Below, piece by piece: positions 29,301 through 37,660 of a stretch of DNA of 64,000 bases (positions are counted from its first letter, which is position 1; every line of letters begins with the position of its first letter). The DNA is from Caldithrix abyssi DSM 13497 (GTDB lineage Bacteria > Calditrichota > Calditrichia > Calditrichales > Calditrichaceae): NCBI RefSeq assembly GCF_001886815.1, contig NZ_CP018099.1, positions 682,001 to 746,000 on the forward strand, given 5' to 3'. The notes under the pieces are model-generated. The model ran no database searches, was not told where the DNA came from, and saw only the letters and a list, made by a program, of their open reading frames with translations. A program made the translations under genes and the position numbers.

Positions 29301-29552
29301 TACGCAATTTTCAAAGAACAGGCGGCAGACGTTGAAGAAGAACGACGCCTGCTTTACGTGGGCATGACGCGCGCCATGCACTACCTGTTTTTAACGCACG
29401 CCCGCAGGCGCTTCTTATTCGGGCAAACGTATCAACTGCCGCGCAGCCAGTTTTTAGACGCCATCGAACAGGAATTGATCGAGGCGCGCCGCGCAGAGCG
29501 TCCGCCCAAACGCAAAAAAGACGACGGACAGCTTTCCCTGTTTGATTTTTAG
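26328..29552 (+). CDS. EndoQ-like PHP nuclease fused to UvrD/PcrA-type helicase
   Basis: This 1074-residue fusion begins with a PHP domain (RFIADLHIHSHFSVATSK, TGDFTHPGW, SNSDAHSPEKLGREA), like endonuclease Q, which nicks DNA 5' of deaminated bases. Around residues 270-300 it has a Cys pair (GICPVCGKK) typical of that family. From about 475 a superfamily 1A helicase follows: LNAEQKAAVKH (Q motif), AGPGTGKT near 493, VDEYQDLNRGQYELL, GDPDQAIYGFRGAD, TLMTLHAAKGLEF and RRLLYVGMTRAM. It probably couples recognition of deaminated or damaged bases to strand unwinding. ATG 26328 follows GGAG. No operon partner. Confidence 0.9.
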   Translation: MRFIADLHIHSHFSVATSKDLIPEKLDYWARIKGITVVGTGDFTHPGWLKELKEKLEPAEDGLFKLKEELRLPGAPDTPVRFLLSAEISSIYKKNNKVRKIHNVILAPDFESVEQMQARLSRIGNITSDGRPILGLDAKDLLELTLEVNEDNFFIPAHIWTPWFSALGSKSGFDSIEECFEDLTQYIYAVETGLSSDPPMNWLCSFLDRFTLISNSDAHSPEKLGREANIFQAELSYRGIIEALKNPDSQKFAGTVEFYPQEGKYHLDGHRKCGVRWDPLQTLQNKGICPVCGKKVTVGVLNRVAQLSDREEIEELPGRKPFYSLIPLKEALSEILQTGPNTKTVDQAYQALIQKAGSEFNLLLNLPLDEIKQMTNELVHEAIRRMRERRVIVKEGFDGEFGRIRVFGEGETAKGSSQQSLFNDLVAEPQTQYHLVKPIPFDLKKFRALQKEAQQAAPSQASLFEFESEELLLKDLNAEQKAAVKHFRGPAIVLAGPGTGKTRVLTRRIAYLIQNGHVPAQEILAVTFTNKAAQEIRQRVADLIRSRKMVKQLNIGTFHALGYQILNENAALLNRQAPIAIFDAQDRKKILKRLAVVAEDDLESFNDLIGKIKLFLVETPEDETLQLAMQSYADFLESQNAVDLEDLIYLTVQLLRSHDDLLKAYRHRFKWILVDEYQDLNRGQYELLKLLAAGSEPNLFVIGDPDQAIYGFRGADVHYITRFETDFQKARSFRLKISYRCSDSILQASASMLYRGKGGGFLEGLHKGLKIRLVEEASEKSEAEFVARTIEEMMGGLRFFSMDSAITQGNQAQRIQSLSDFAILVRLKAMIPVLEKALNDHGIPYQVVGHDSWLHEEPVRSVIEILRCTLAGQSYYLKEGAMARDVNGQDWQMLEQLVAEQKTVSELLELISIHFVQPQSPKEKKRLKRLFELAAPFGKDTPAFLQWAFLGHGQDLYAPQTEQVTLMTLHAAKGLEFNAVFIVGCEQGLLPYAIFKEQAADVEEERRLLYVGMTRAMHYLFLTHARRRFLFGQTYQLPRSQFLDAIEQELIEARRAERPPKRKKDDGQLSLFDF

Positions 29553-30185
29553 GATATTTCCTTTGTAGCATCAATCCCGCCATGGCTGATTAGTTGATTG
29601 GTTGATTGGTTGAATAGTCGATGGCCTGTCATTTCAAACCTGTTTCTGCAAATGTGGTGAATTCCTGCCACCGTTTATGTAGGGGCGAAGGATTTCCAAG
29701 AACAATTCAGCGCTGGTAAGCATTAATCTTTAGTCATATAAAAAAAGCGCTCTGGATAAAGTAGGGTTGGAAATCCTTCAACCTTACAAGTACGTTCATT
29801 CCTGATCTTTTGTCTGGGAGTGAGGATCGAACGAACAAGGGTAATTTAATTTAAAATATTCATTGCGCCTTTTGTTACTTCTCTGAGCACCCTGTGGTTG
29901 CTTAAATTCCTGCGGGAATGTTTTTGTTTGCTGCTATGCTGTACTTGAATTAAAAATTACGAATTATCACGCGGAGCGGGAGGCTGTGCCCGAATTACGA
30001 ATAGTAGAGTACCGGTTTGCTTAGCTTGCGTCTTAAATGTTAAATAATTTTCTGCGATGATTGCCGTAATCTGCGAGAAAATTACTTTGCGCACGTTGTG
30101 GTTGATTTTGGTTGCGGCTTCGTTTCCTTAAAGTATTTTCCCGTGCTCTGAACGCAGCCGATGGGCGGGGGGGATGCCAACTTGC
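29553..30185. other. Gene-free, repeat-rich intergenic stretch
   Basis: No gene is supported here. Features seen are a short iterated TTGATTGG tract near 29594-29612, a GTCATTTCAAACC-type dispersed motif, and a perfect 12-bp inverted repeat AAGGATTTCCAA (29688-29699) and TTGGAAATCCTT (29767-29778), each arm lying just behind a GTAGGG. These look like remnants of dispersed intergenic repeats. Open frames on the minus strand are translated repeat. Confidence 0.6.
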
Positions 30186-30320
30186 GGTCACTTCGGCTGC
30201 GCTCACTTCGACTTCGCTCAGTGAGCGGGGCAACACTTCGACAACGCTCACTTCGGATGCGCTCAGTGAGCGGGGCAACACTTCGACAACGCTCACTTCG
30301 GCTGCGCTCAGTGAGCGGGC
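30186..30320. repeat. 45-bp tandem repeat, about three copies
   Basis: A 45-bp unit (CAACACTTCGACAACGCTCA...GTGAGCGGGG) is present at 30231-30275 and 30276-30320, preceded by a diverged copy from about 30186. The core CTTCGNCTNCGCTCA recurs in the 113-bp tandem repeat at 39885-40299, so the two arrays belong to one dispersed family. Because 45 is a multiple of three, several frames stay open and give repeated peptides with no resemblance to proteins. The array lies 90 bp upstream of ychF. Confidence 0.85.
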
Positions 30321-30407
30321 CCTCTTTTCTAAACTTTGATTGCGGCATGAGAATTGCTTAAATTAACGAAGTTAAAAAAAACTTCATTCGAAATTTCAGG
30401 AGATCAG

Positions 30408-31487
30408 ATGCAAATAGGTATTGTAGGTTTACCCTTTTCCGGAAAAACGACGCTTTTTTCAACCTTACTAAAACATAAAAGTCAGGACGCCGTGGGAAAG
30501 ATGAGCGCAGAACGCGGCGTGGTTAAGGTTCCCGATGAACGGCTGGACAGACTAACCGAGATGTTTAATCCTAAAAAGAAGGTCAACGCCACCATCGAAT
30601 ATTTGAAGGTGCCGGGTCTGGAAGGCGAATCGGCCGGAACGCGCGGTCTGCCGCCCCAGTTTTTGGCCAATCTTAAAACTGTGGACGCCCTGCTGGTAAT
30701 GGTGCGCGCTTTCGAAAACGAGTACTACCCGCATCCTTTAAATCGTGTGGACCCCAAAGCGGATATCGAGTTCATCAACGCTGAATTTTTGTTAAGCGAT
30801 CTGGGAATCGTTGAAACACGCCATGAAAAGTTGAAAAAGCTGGTCAACAAAACCCAGGATGAAAAAGATCGCCGCGAGCTGGCGCTGTTTGAGAAGCTGA
30901 AAGAACAACTGGAAAACGAAAAGCCCCTGCGCGAAATGGATTTTGATGAGCACGAGTCGTTGATCCTTAAAGGCTATCAGTTTTTAACGGCCAAACCAGT
31001 GCTGTATGTGTTAAATATCGAAGAAAGTCAAATTCCCAATGCCGAAGAAATTGAACGGGAATTTACAGCCTACACGGGGAAAAATGCCGCGGTAACTTCG
31101 TTAAGCGCTGAAATTGAAAAAGAGATTTCCGAGCTGGAGGAAGAAGACGCAAAGGTTTTTATGGAAGACCTGGGCATCAAAGAGCCGGCGCTGCACAAGT
31201 TGATCCGTAAATCGTACGAGCTGCTGGGGCTGATCTCCTTTTTTACCGTGGGAGAGGACGAGTGTCGTTCCTGGCCCATCCGCAAGGGGACCAACGCCCA
31301 GAAAGCGGCCGGCGTCATTCACACCGATCTGGAAAAGGGATTTATTCGGGCCGAAACCGTACACTACGACGATCTGATTCGTCTGGGCTCCATGGCGGCC
31401 TGCAAAGAGCAGGGGCTGCTTCGTCTGGAGGGCAAGGATTACATCGTAAAAGACGGAGACATCTTAAATATTCGTTTTAACGTGTAA
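30408..31487 (+). CDS. ychF: YchF/OLA1-family redox-regulated ATPase
   Basis: The 359-residue protein is a standard YchF: an Obg-type P-loop (GIVGLPFSGKTTLFS), ARGVVKVPDERLDRL-like ERGVVKVPDERLDRLTEMF, the VPGLEGES switch, and a C-terminal TGS domain (SFFTVGEDECRSWPIRKGT ... VKDGDILNIRFNV). These proteins bind ribosomes and hydrolyse ATP in preference to GTP; they act in stress responses and translation start selection. ATG 30408 follows AGGAG by 6 nt; the open frame upstream crosses the tandem repeat. It is monocistronic, or continues into phoH 73 nt downstream. Confidence 0.96.
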   Translation: MQIGIVGLPFSGKTTLFSTLLKHKSQDAVGKMSAERGVVKVPDERLDRLTEMFNPKKKVNATIEYLKVPGLEGESAGTRGLPPQFLANLKTVDALLVMVRAFENEYYPHPLNRVDPKADIEFINAEFLLSDLGIVETRHEKLKKLVNKTQDEKDRRELALFEKLKEQLENEKPLREMDFDEHESLILKGYQFLTAKPVLYVLNIEESQIPNAEEIEREFTAYTGKNAAVTSLSAEIEKEISELEEEDAKVFMEDLGIKEPALHKLIRKSYELLGLISFFTVGEDECRSWPIRKGTNAQKAAGVIHTDLEKGFIRAETVHYDDLIRLGSMAACKEQGLLRLEGKDYIVKDGDILNIRFNV

Positions 31488-31560
31488 AGTTAGATCGCTT
31501 TTTTACGAATTTACAATAGCAGATTAACCGGAGTTAAACATTGATGAATTATTTTATTCT

Positions 31561-32973
31561 ATGCGTTTAGATTTAAATCCCAAAAGCAAAGAAGATCGGC
31601 GACGCTGCCTTATTTTAGATACCAACGTCCTGCTGCACGACCCTTCGGCCATTTTTCGCTTTGAAGAAAACATTGTGCTCATCCCGCTGTTTGTCCTGGA
31701 TGAAATCGACAGCAAAAAGAGCGATCCGCAGTTAGGGTTTAATGCCAGGGAAATCAGCCAGAAGCTGGAGCAGCTCATTCAAAGAACGGAAAACTGGGAA
31801 GAAGGGATTTCCATTCCGAACGGAAGAGGCGGAATTCTTTATTTCGTTAACAATTTTATGTCCAAGAACTTTCCGGACGAGCTGACCCTCAATTACAAAG
31901 ACAACGCCATGTTATCCCAGATCATGGGCCTGCAGGAGCGTTTTCCGGAACGCGACTTTATCCTGGTTACCAAGGATCGCAATTTGCGGATTAAAGGCTG
32001 GGCTCTGCACATTGCCTGCGAAGACTATCTGCACGATAAAATTTCGGAAGAGTATCTGGACAGCTTTTTTCAACCGGTTAAACATTTGCAGTTAACCGGC
32101 GAGGAGATCAATGAATTATTCAAATCCAAAGCCACGGAGAACTGGGCCATCTCCTATCGTAAAAAGTGGCGTCTGGCCGAAAATGAAGGCGTGGCCCTGT
32201 TTGATCCAGGAGAACAATTTTTTGGCATGGCCATGCGTAAAGGTCATCAACTAAAGTATTTCGACTATTTTTCTACGCGCATTCTGGACATGCCGCCCAA
32301 AGTGCTGGACGCCGAAAATCAGCAGTACAATTTTGAACAGGCGGTTTGTATGCAGCAGGCCATGGACGACAGCATTAAGATTCAGATCATTATCGGCAAG
32401 GCCGGAACGGGCAAAACACACATCGCCATAGCTGCTGCGCTGGAAAAGGTCTTTAAAGAACGCAAGTACGATTCCATTAAACTGATAAAGCCCGTCATCA
32501 CCAAAAGCCGCCTGGGCGAAGACATCGGCTTTTTACCCGGTTCTTTAAAACGCAAACTGATTCCCAAAATGCGCCCGTTTGTGGAAAAGCTGCGCCTGTT
32601 TACCAGTGAACAATCCGACGAGGGCTACCGAAAATTACTCGATTCCGGGGTGATCGAATTACTCAATCTGGCCGATATTCGCGGCGCCGATCTGGCCAAC
32701 TCTTTTGTCATCTTTGATGAGGCGCAGAACGCCAACCCCTTTCAAATGCGCACCCTGGGCACGCGCCTGGGCGAAGACACCAAATTGATCGTGCTGGGCG
32801 ACCCCACGCAAATCGACAGCGTGTATCTGGATAAATACAGCAACGCGCTGATCAACCTTTACGAAAACGCCCTGCAAAATCCCGCTCCCTTTATCGCGCA
32901 CATCTGTTTAATTCAAATGGTGCGCTCGCACACTTCTCAGTGGTTTGAATCTCATATTCAAAGCGGCCGGTAA
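31561..32973 (+). CDS. PhoH-family protein with N-terminal PIN domain (PhoH2 type)
   Basis: Residues about 12-150 form a PIN ribonuclease domain (LILDTNVLLHDPSAIF, LFVLDEIDSKK, LVTKDRNLRIKG, with the expected acidic residues). Residues about 235-465 are the PhoH ATPase: IIGKAGTGKTHIAIAAAL as Walker A, VITKSRLGEDIGFLPGS, and SFVIFDEAQNANPFQMRT as Walker B. PhoH2 proteins act as ATP-dependent RNA helicase/RNase, sometimes as toxin-antitoxin parts. No small antitoxin-like gene precedes it. A strong terminator follows at 33009. Confidence 0.93.
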   Translation: MRLDLNPKSKEDRRRCLILDTNVLLHDPSAIFRFEENIVLIPLFVLDEIDSKKSDPQLGFNAREISQKLEQLIQRTENWEEGISIPNGRGGILYFVNNFMSKNFPDELTLNYKDNAMLSQIMGLQERFPERDFILVTKDRNLRIKGWALHIACEDYLHDKISEEYLDSFFQPVKHLQLTGEEINELFKSKATENWAISYRKKWRLAENEGVALFDPGEQFFGMAMRKGHQLKYFDYFSTRILDMPPKVLDAENQQYNFEQAVCMQQAMDDSIKIQIIIGKAGTGKTHIAIAAALEKVFKERKYDSIKLIKPVITKSRLGEDIGFLPGSLKRKLIPKMRPFVEKLRLFTSEQSDEGYRKLLDSGVIELLNLADIRGADLANSFVIFDEAQNANPFQMRTLGTRLGEDTKLIVLGDPTQIDSVYLDKYSNALINLYENALQNPAPFIAHICLIQMVRSHTSQWFESHIQSGR

Positions 32974-33008
32974 CGAGCGGCGCGTTTTGTAAAGTTCTGT
33001 TTCTATTA

Positions 33009-33048
33009 AAAAATCCTCTGAAAGCAGTTCGTCTTTCAGAGGATTTTT
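33009..33048. terminator. Bidirectional intrinsic terminator
   Basis: A perfect 16-bp stem (33009-33024 with 33033-33048, AAAAATCCTCTGAAAG and its complement) closes an 8-nt loop. The A-run on the left and T-run on the right make it work for both phoH (rightward) and the C25 peptidase gene (leftward), which end on either side. Confidence 0.92.
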
Positions 33049-33103
33049 AAATTTGCCCGCTTTTGATCATTGAATAGAAACGAGCGTTTCTGTTAATCTG
33101 GTT

Positions 33104-36100
33104 TTATTTAAGCAACATCATCTTTCGTACCGCTTTTTGGCCCTGGCTTTCCACCACTAAAAAGTACACCCCGCTCGAAAGCATACTACCTGCGTCGTTT
33201 TTTCCGTCCCAGGTTAGTTGATGCTCGCCGCCGTTTAAAGTACCGTGGAACAGGGTACGCAGCAGCTCGCCCTGTGTGGAATAGATGCGCACGCCAACAT
33301 CGCCGGCCTGCGGCAGTTCGATGCGAATGGTGGTGCTGGGGTTAAACGGATTCGGGAAGTTTGGGTGTACCACAAACCGTTGAGGAACCATATCAGGCGT
33401 TTCGGATCGATTAGAAATCGTCGTTGGGCTTAATTCGGCCCGCCAACCGCTTGCATTAAAGATCAGGTTCGATGAAAAATAAAAGGTAAGGGCGCCTTCG
33501 CTGTTGGTGCTTTCCATTTCCGGCGGCAAGGTGGTTCCCGTAAACGGACTTCCCGGGAATTCAGGCGCACTGGTGGAGGAACCGTCGTACACGCGCAGTT
33601 CATCCCCGCTGCCCACATCAAAAGCCGTAAAAAGCACTTTTAGCCCGTCATATCCCTCGTCTGCTTTAAAGGTCATGGTCAATTGTTCGCGCGGCTGATA
33701 GTCGCCCTCTTCGCCGCCGCTGTCGTAAAAGATGGCATTGCTCACCGTAACGGTAGAGTTGCTCATGGTGTAAACCGGCACATCGCCGATGATGACCTCA
33801 AAGGTGTCCACTGCACTGTAGCTGCCGGAGCTCACCGTGAACTCAAAAAAAGCGGAAGTGCCCAGCGGAATGCTTTCGGAAGACTGCAGGGTAAAGCGGG
33901 CGTTCAGGGTGTCGTCGGCCATTAACAATCCCAGATCATCCTGATCGTCAAGAACCGTTACGTCCGCATGCAAACTGCGTAAACGGGCGACGGTGTTGGG
34001 CGCATCGGCATGGCCCTGATTGATGGACTCAATGACAAAATCGACGATTTCGCCCGCGTCAAATTTCAGGTCGCCGTTTCCCTGTTCAGTGTCGTCGATG
34101 GACAAATTACCGCAGGCCAGATCCGGTGCCTGAATGACAATGGAGATATTGGAACTCCAGGAGCCATCCGCTGTATCGGTAAAGGTTATTGTGCAGGTGG
34201 CGGTGTGTTGATCTGGCGCTTCATTAACGGCCTGCAGTTCAAAGGCGTTATCGCCCATTACAATCTGTCCGGAGTCGATGTTGCCGTAAAAGTGCGTATT
34301 CTGCAAAATTTGTAAATAAGAATCGCTGCTGGAAAGCGTGCCGGTAATCTGCATGGCGCTTTCTGATCCCAGATTTTTGGCCGCCACATCCAGGAAAAAT
34401 CTCTCGTTAAACTCTGCCAGACCGTTGTTGTTGCCCTGCGTTTCGTCGTCAATGCTCCACGAAGAGACGGTTACATAAGCGCCGGACGCGCTGACCACTT
34501 CCACCGGCGCCTGGTAGCGGTAGTAATTTTGTTTGGTTACCGTAACCAGCATGGTGTCGCCCACCTGCAGTTCCGGAATGGGAATTTCCACCAGGTCGCC
34601 GGTGCCATCGGCGCTGGCAATCCACTCGCCGTTAACCGAAAGCCCAATCAAGGAGCCCTCGTCAGCCGTAACGCCAAAGGTTGAGGCGCCGGCTTCCACC
34701 ACGGAATTGTGTGAAACAGTTAAAGACTGCGGCATTTCGGAGTAAACCATGGAAAACGCCCCGCCGTGGTGATGAAAAAGATAGTAGGTAATGGGCTTGT
34801 CGTCTTCGTTGTAAGGCCAGTCGGATTGTTGCAAAAAATATTTCCCGGCGGCATTGGCAAAGGCGGGCAAAATAAAACGCGTTCCGAACCAGGTCTCTTT
34901 GTCGGGCATAAATTCCGGCCACATGTTGTCGTACATGCCCCAGGTGTAGGTGTCGTTCACAAAGGAATAGCTCACCTGAGTGGCGGCAATAATGCCCAGC
35001 GCCCGGTTAGAATAACGGTGGAAGGCCTCGGCAAAGCATTCGCTGGACCAGTTAAAGCGTCCGGTCAAACAATTGACCGAAAAAACAAAGGTTAAATCGG
35101 TGTTGTGCAGGCCATCCATGTCGCTGATACTATAATCAGGTTCGCCCCAGCCTGTTTCGGAGCCGTGATCGCGGTGCTGAATCATAAAGGCGCCGCTGTT
35201 GATGTCGTTGTTCAGACGTGTGGCATTGCCGCCCCAGTCATTGAGATGTTCCGGAGTCTGGGGAATGTAGCCCAGACCGTTGGGGCCAAAATAATCCACT
35301 ACGGTTTCCGTATTGGTGGCGGTTGACCATACGTCGCCCGGTGTGCCGGAATAGATGGCGTTTTCACGCACGGGCTGCTTGCCTAATTTGTGTTCCCAGA
35401 AACCGTTGACAACTTCCGCACACAATTGAAACCAGCGCTCGGTTTGCCAGCCCATGGCCGTCACCGGATGGCTGTAAAAGTCAGGGTTGGTGGGCGGGTG
35501 GCGTTCGTAATCGAGGATTTTACCCACCGTATTGCGTAGTTCTTCTTCATCCCGGGCGGTAATGCGGGCGAACACAATGTCCGGCAAGTCGTCGCCGTCA
35601 ACATCGGCATAGTAGTTGTCAGAAATGTAAGTTCCACTGTAGGGATGCGGCTGCTCGTCAGAAGAGATGATCGTGCTGCCTGAGCTGCCATAGTCGGCCA
35701 GCAACAAAACAGCGGACGGCGGCGTTTCCCAGTTGTAATAAGCGTTGTTCACATAGCTCTCGATGGCTTCGAAGGTGTTGCCGCCAATTTCTGTAGTGGT
35801 AACGACTCCGCTTTTGATGCCCTGTTGATTGCGAAACACGCGCAGGGAATCGCCCCAGGCCTTAAACACCGGATCGTCCGGAACGATTATGAGGTATTCC
35901 ACGTTTTCCACCGTGGCCCGGCTACTTTGTACTTCGGGCGCGCTGGCCGTAAAGTTGGGCGCAGGAAGGCTGCTGTAGTTGAGCAGCATATCGTGCACAA
36001 TGGGTTCCCACCAGCGGCTGCGCAGGCGCTGGTCGCCGAACACATCCTGGCCGCCGGTAAAGGTGATCTTTAAACGGACGTCGCGGTACACTTTGAGCTC

Positions 36101-36637
36101 GCGGCTGACGGGATTGTACTGAAACGGCGTAACGCCGATCAGCACCGCATCCACGCCGCGAATCTGACGCGGCTCGGAAACGCTGACGATATTTTCCGGA
36201 TAAAAGGCGTCGTTCTGGTAGATGTTTTCATCCTGCGGATATTCCAGCGGGCCGTCCTGCGTGTCAAACGGGATAACGGGCGCCGGGGCAATATCTACAT
36301 CGCGGAATTCATCGATCCGCGTTTCCAGCACTTCCACCTCTACGTTCGCGCCCTGGGGTATGGCCACAAAGCGGCTGAGCGCCGGCAGGTTGGGCCGGCC
36401 CGCATCGTGGGGCAAAAAAGTGCCGGGCAGTTGAATCACGTCGCGAATACGATCATTAATCTCTTTTTGTAACAATGAAAACTTTTCAATGGAAACGATC
36501 AGCTCCACCTCACGGGCGTCGCTGTGGATCAGGTTAAAGCCCTGCTTTCCCCAGCTGTCCGTGTAGCGGATCTCTTCAGCCCACAGGATCGTTAAGCCCA
36601 AAATCAAAAAAAACGTAGCAATAACAAAACGCTGCAT
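33104..36637 (-). CDS. Secreted gingipain-like C25 cysteine protease with CUB-like and T9SS sorting domains
   Basis: This 1177-residue exported protein has a signal peptide (FVIATFFLILGLTILWA), a propeptide (about 20-220), and a peptidase C25 domain (about 250-630). Its likely catalytic His lies in QHRDHGSETGW near residue 487 and its Cys in SVNCLTGRFN near 523. Ig-like segments follow, then a CUB-like domain (about 960-1060, GSGDELRVYDGSS), and a T9SS type A sorting domain with PNFPNPFNPSTTIRI and a FlgD-like GEHQLTWDGKND, ending RKMMLLK. It probably digests extracellular protein. ATG 36637 is preceded by AAGGAGG; the frame extends eight codons further. It is terminated at 33009-33048. Confidence 0.9.
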   Translation of the reverse strand: MQRFVIATFFLILGLTILWAEEIRYTDSWGKQGFNLIHSDAREVELIVSIEKFSLLQKEINDRIRDVIQLPGTFLPHDAGRPNLPALSRFVAIPQGANVEVEVLETRIDEFRDVDIAPAPVIPFDTQDGPLEYPQDENIYQNDAFYPENIVSVSEPRQIRGVDAVLIGVTPFQYNPVSRELKVYRDVRLKITFTGGQDVFGDQRLRSRWWEPIVHDMLLNYSSLPAPNFTASAPEVQSSRATVENVEYLIIVPDDPVFKAWGDSLRVFRNQQGIKSGVVTTTEIGGNTFEAIESYVNNAYYNWETPPSAVLLLADYGSSGSTIISSDEQPHPYSGTYISDNYYADVDGDDLPDIVFARITARDEEELRNTVGKILDYERHPPTNPDFYSHPVTAMGWQTERWFQLCAEVVNGFWEHKLGKQPVRENAIYSGTPGDVWSTATNTETVVDYFGPNGLGYIPQTPEHLNDWGGNATRLNNDINSGAFMIQHRDHGSETGWGEPDYSISDMDGLHNTDLTFVFSVNCLTGRFNWSSECFAEAFHRYSNRALGIIAATQVSYSFVNDTYTWGMYDNMWPEFMPDKETWFGTRFILPAFANAAGKYFLQQSDWPYNEDDKPITYYLFHHHGGAFSMVYSEMPQSLTVSHNSVVEAGASTFGVTADEGSLIGLSVNGEWIASADGTGDLVEIPIPELQVGDTMLVTVTKQNYYRYQAPVEVVSASGAYVTVSSWSIDDETQGNNNGLAEFNERFFLDVAAKNLGSESAMQITGTLSSSDSYLQILQNTHFYGNIDSGQIVMGDNAFELQAVNEAPDQHTATCTITFTDTADGSWSSNISIVIQAPDLACGNLSIDDTEQGNGDLKFDAGEIVDFVIESINQGHADAPNTVARLRSLHADVTVLDDQDDLGLLMADDTLNARFTLQSSESIPLGTSAFFEFTVSSGSYSAVDTFEVIIGDVPVYTMSNSTVTVSNAIFYDSGGEEGDYQPREQLTMTFKADEGYDGLKVLFTAFDVGSGDELRVYDGSSTSAPEFPGSPFTGTTLPPEMESTNSEGALTFYFSSNLIFNASGWRAELSPTTISNRSETPDMVPQRFVVHPNFPNPFNPSTTIRIELPQAGDVGVRIYSTQGELLRTLFHGTLNGGEHQLTWDGKNDAGSMLSSGVYFLVVESQGQKAVRKMMLLK

Positions 36638-36925
36638 CACACCTCCTTCATGGTAAAACATCTATATTGAAGAATCTTGATAGCAGAGTGTGAATGAATT
36701 CGCTACAAAAAAGTGAGACTTACCAGCTTTGATCTGGATTTGCAGGAGGAAAATCCAAATACATAAACTGAAACCAGTGTTTCAAAAATCTGTTTTAGAT
36801 CGACAACTCAAAGACCTTTTTAAAGAGAATTCATAAAACATTTGCAAATTAAGGAATGAAATTGCGCCGGGCAAGCCAAATATCACAAAACAACATATTT
36901 TTTCATCATCCATTTTGCCGGAGGC

Positions 36926-37270
36926 CTAAACCTGGCAGATGGTTTGACGATGAATGGTTTTAACTTTATTTCTGTCTTTTAGAATGGTAGGATCGTCTGG
37001 CAGCCATTGGCTTAGAAGAGGCAGCAATTCATTAACGTAGGATATGTTTCCCTGGCGATTGAGCCGATAGTTGACCCATTTCCCCTGTTTTTCGTCCGTG
37101 ATTAACTTTGCCTCGCGTAAAATGGACAGATGTTTGGAGACGGTGGATGTGGCCAGTTGCAATACGGCGGTGATTTCGCAAACGCACAATGGTCGGACTT
37201 CCAGCATTTTTAAAATCCGCAAACGATTTTGATCGGACAGGGCCTTAAAAATTTTTACCAGTTCGCGCAT
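36926..37270 (-). CDS. ArsR/SmtB-family winged-helix repressor
   Basis: The 114-residue protein has the ArsR fold: FKALSDQNRLRILKMLEVRPLCVCEI, then the recognition helix TSTVSKHLSILREAKLI and wing EKQGKWVNYRLN. The CVCE motif at the start of helix 3 matches the Cys pair that binds As(III)/Sb(III) or soft metals in ArsR proteins. It probably represses its own or a nearby promoter and is released by a metal(loid) ion or thiol chemistry. No arsenic resistance gene is next to it in this window; it sits alone between the C25 protease promoter region and a MITE-like insertion. Confidence 0.92.
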   Translation of the reverse strand: MRELVKIFKALSDQNRLRILKMLEVRPLCVCEITAVLQLATSTVSKHLSILREAKLITDEKQGKWVNYRLNRQGNISYVNELLPLLSQWLPDDPTILKDRNKVKTIHRQTICQV

Positions 37271-37326
37271 TTTTTCTCCTTTCTGAATTCTAAAAATATC
37301 AATCTTTTATCAAGTTGTCAAAAATC

Positions 37327-37584
37327 TCTGGTGTAAATTTCTGAATGTCCCCCAAAATTTCAAACAAAGACCTTATAATCTATTGATATTTAAGGGAATA
37401 CATTAGCTGAATGTATGGAAAACTCACCCCCTTAATCCCCCTCTCTTTTTGCAAAGAGAGGGGGATAAGAGCATACCTAACGTGTTAGTAAGTATGAAAT
37501 TAGGGGGTGAGTTGTAAAAATGATTTTAGAAAAAATATTGTTATCTTAAAAAATTTGGGGGCCATTCAGTCTGGTGTAAATTTC
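37327..37584. mobile_element. 243-bp MITE-like insertion with 15-bp direct repeats
   Basis: The 15-mer TCTGGTGTAAATTTC occurs at 37327-37341 and again at 37570-37584. Just inside lie inverted ends, TGAATGTCCCCCAAAATTT (37342-37360) and AAATTTGGGGGCCATTCA (37551-37568), which pair with one or two differences. Nested within are AACTCACCCCCT (37421-37432) pairing with AGGGGGTGAGTT (37502-37513) and a 12-bp hairpin CCCCCTCTCTTT/AAAGAGAGGGGG (37437-37464). No gene is encoded. The structure is that of a non-autonomous element inserted with a long target duplication, carrying a second palindromic repeat. Confidence 0.75.
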
Positions 37585-37660
37585 CGTTGCATGTAAGCGA
37601 CAATTTTTTAAATTAGCAGGGCTGTAGAAAATGTTAAACCATTAATCGTACAGAGGAGTT

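Noticed and set aside
30186-30320. Tandem 45-bp repeats considered as a CRISPR array
   Set aside because: Units are contiguous, without unique spacers, and no cas genes are present.
30033-30361. Overlapping open frames on both strands with RSERCRSVAPLTE-like repeats
   Set aside because: They are translations of the 45-bp tandem repeat, which stays open because 45 is divisible by three.
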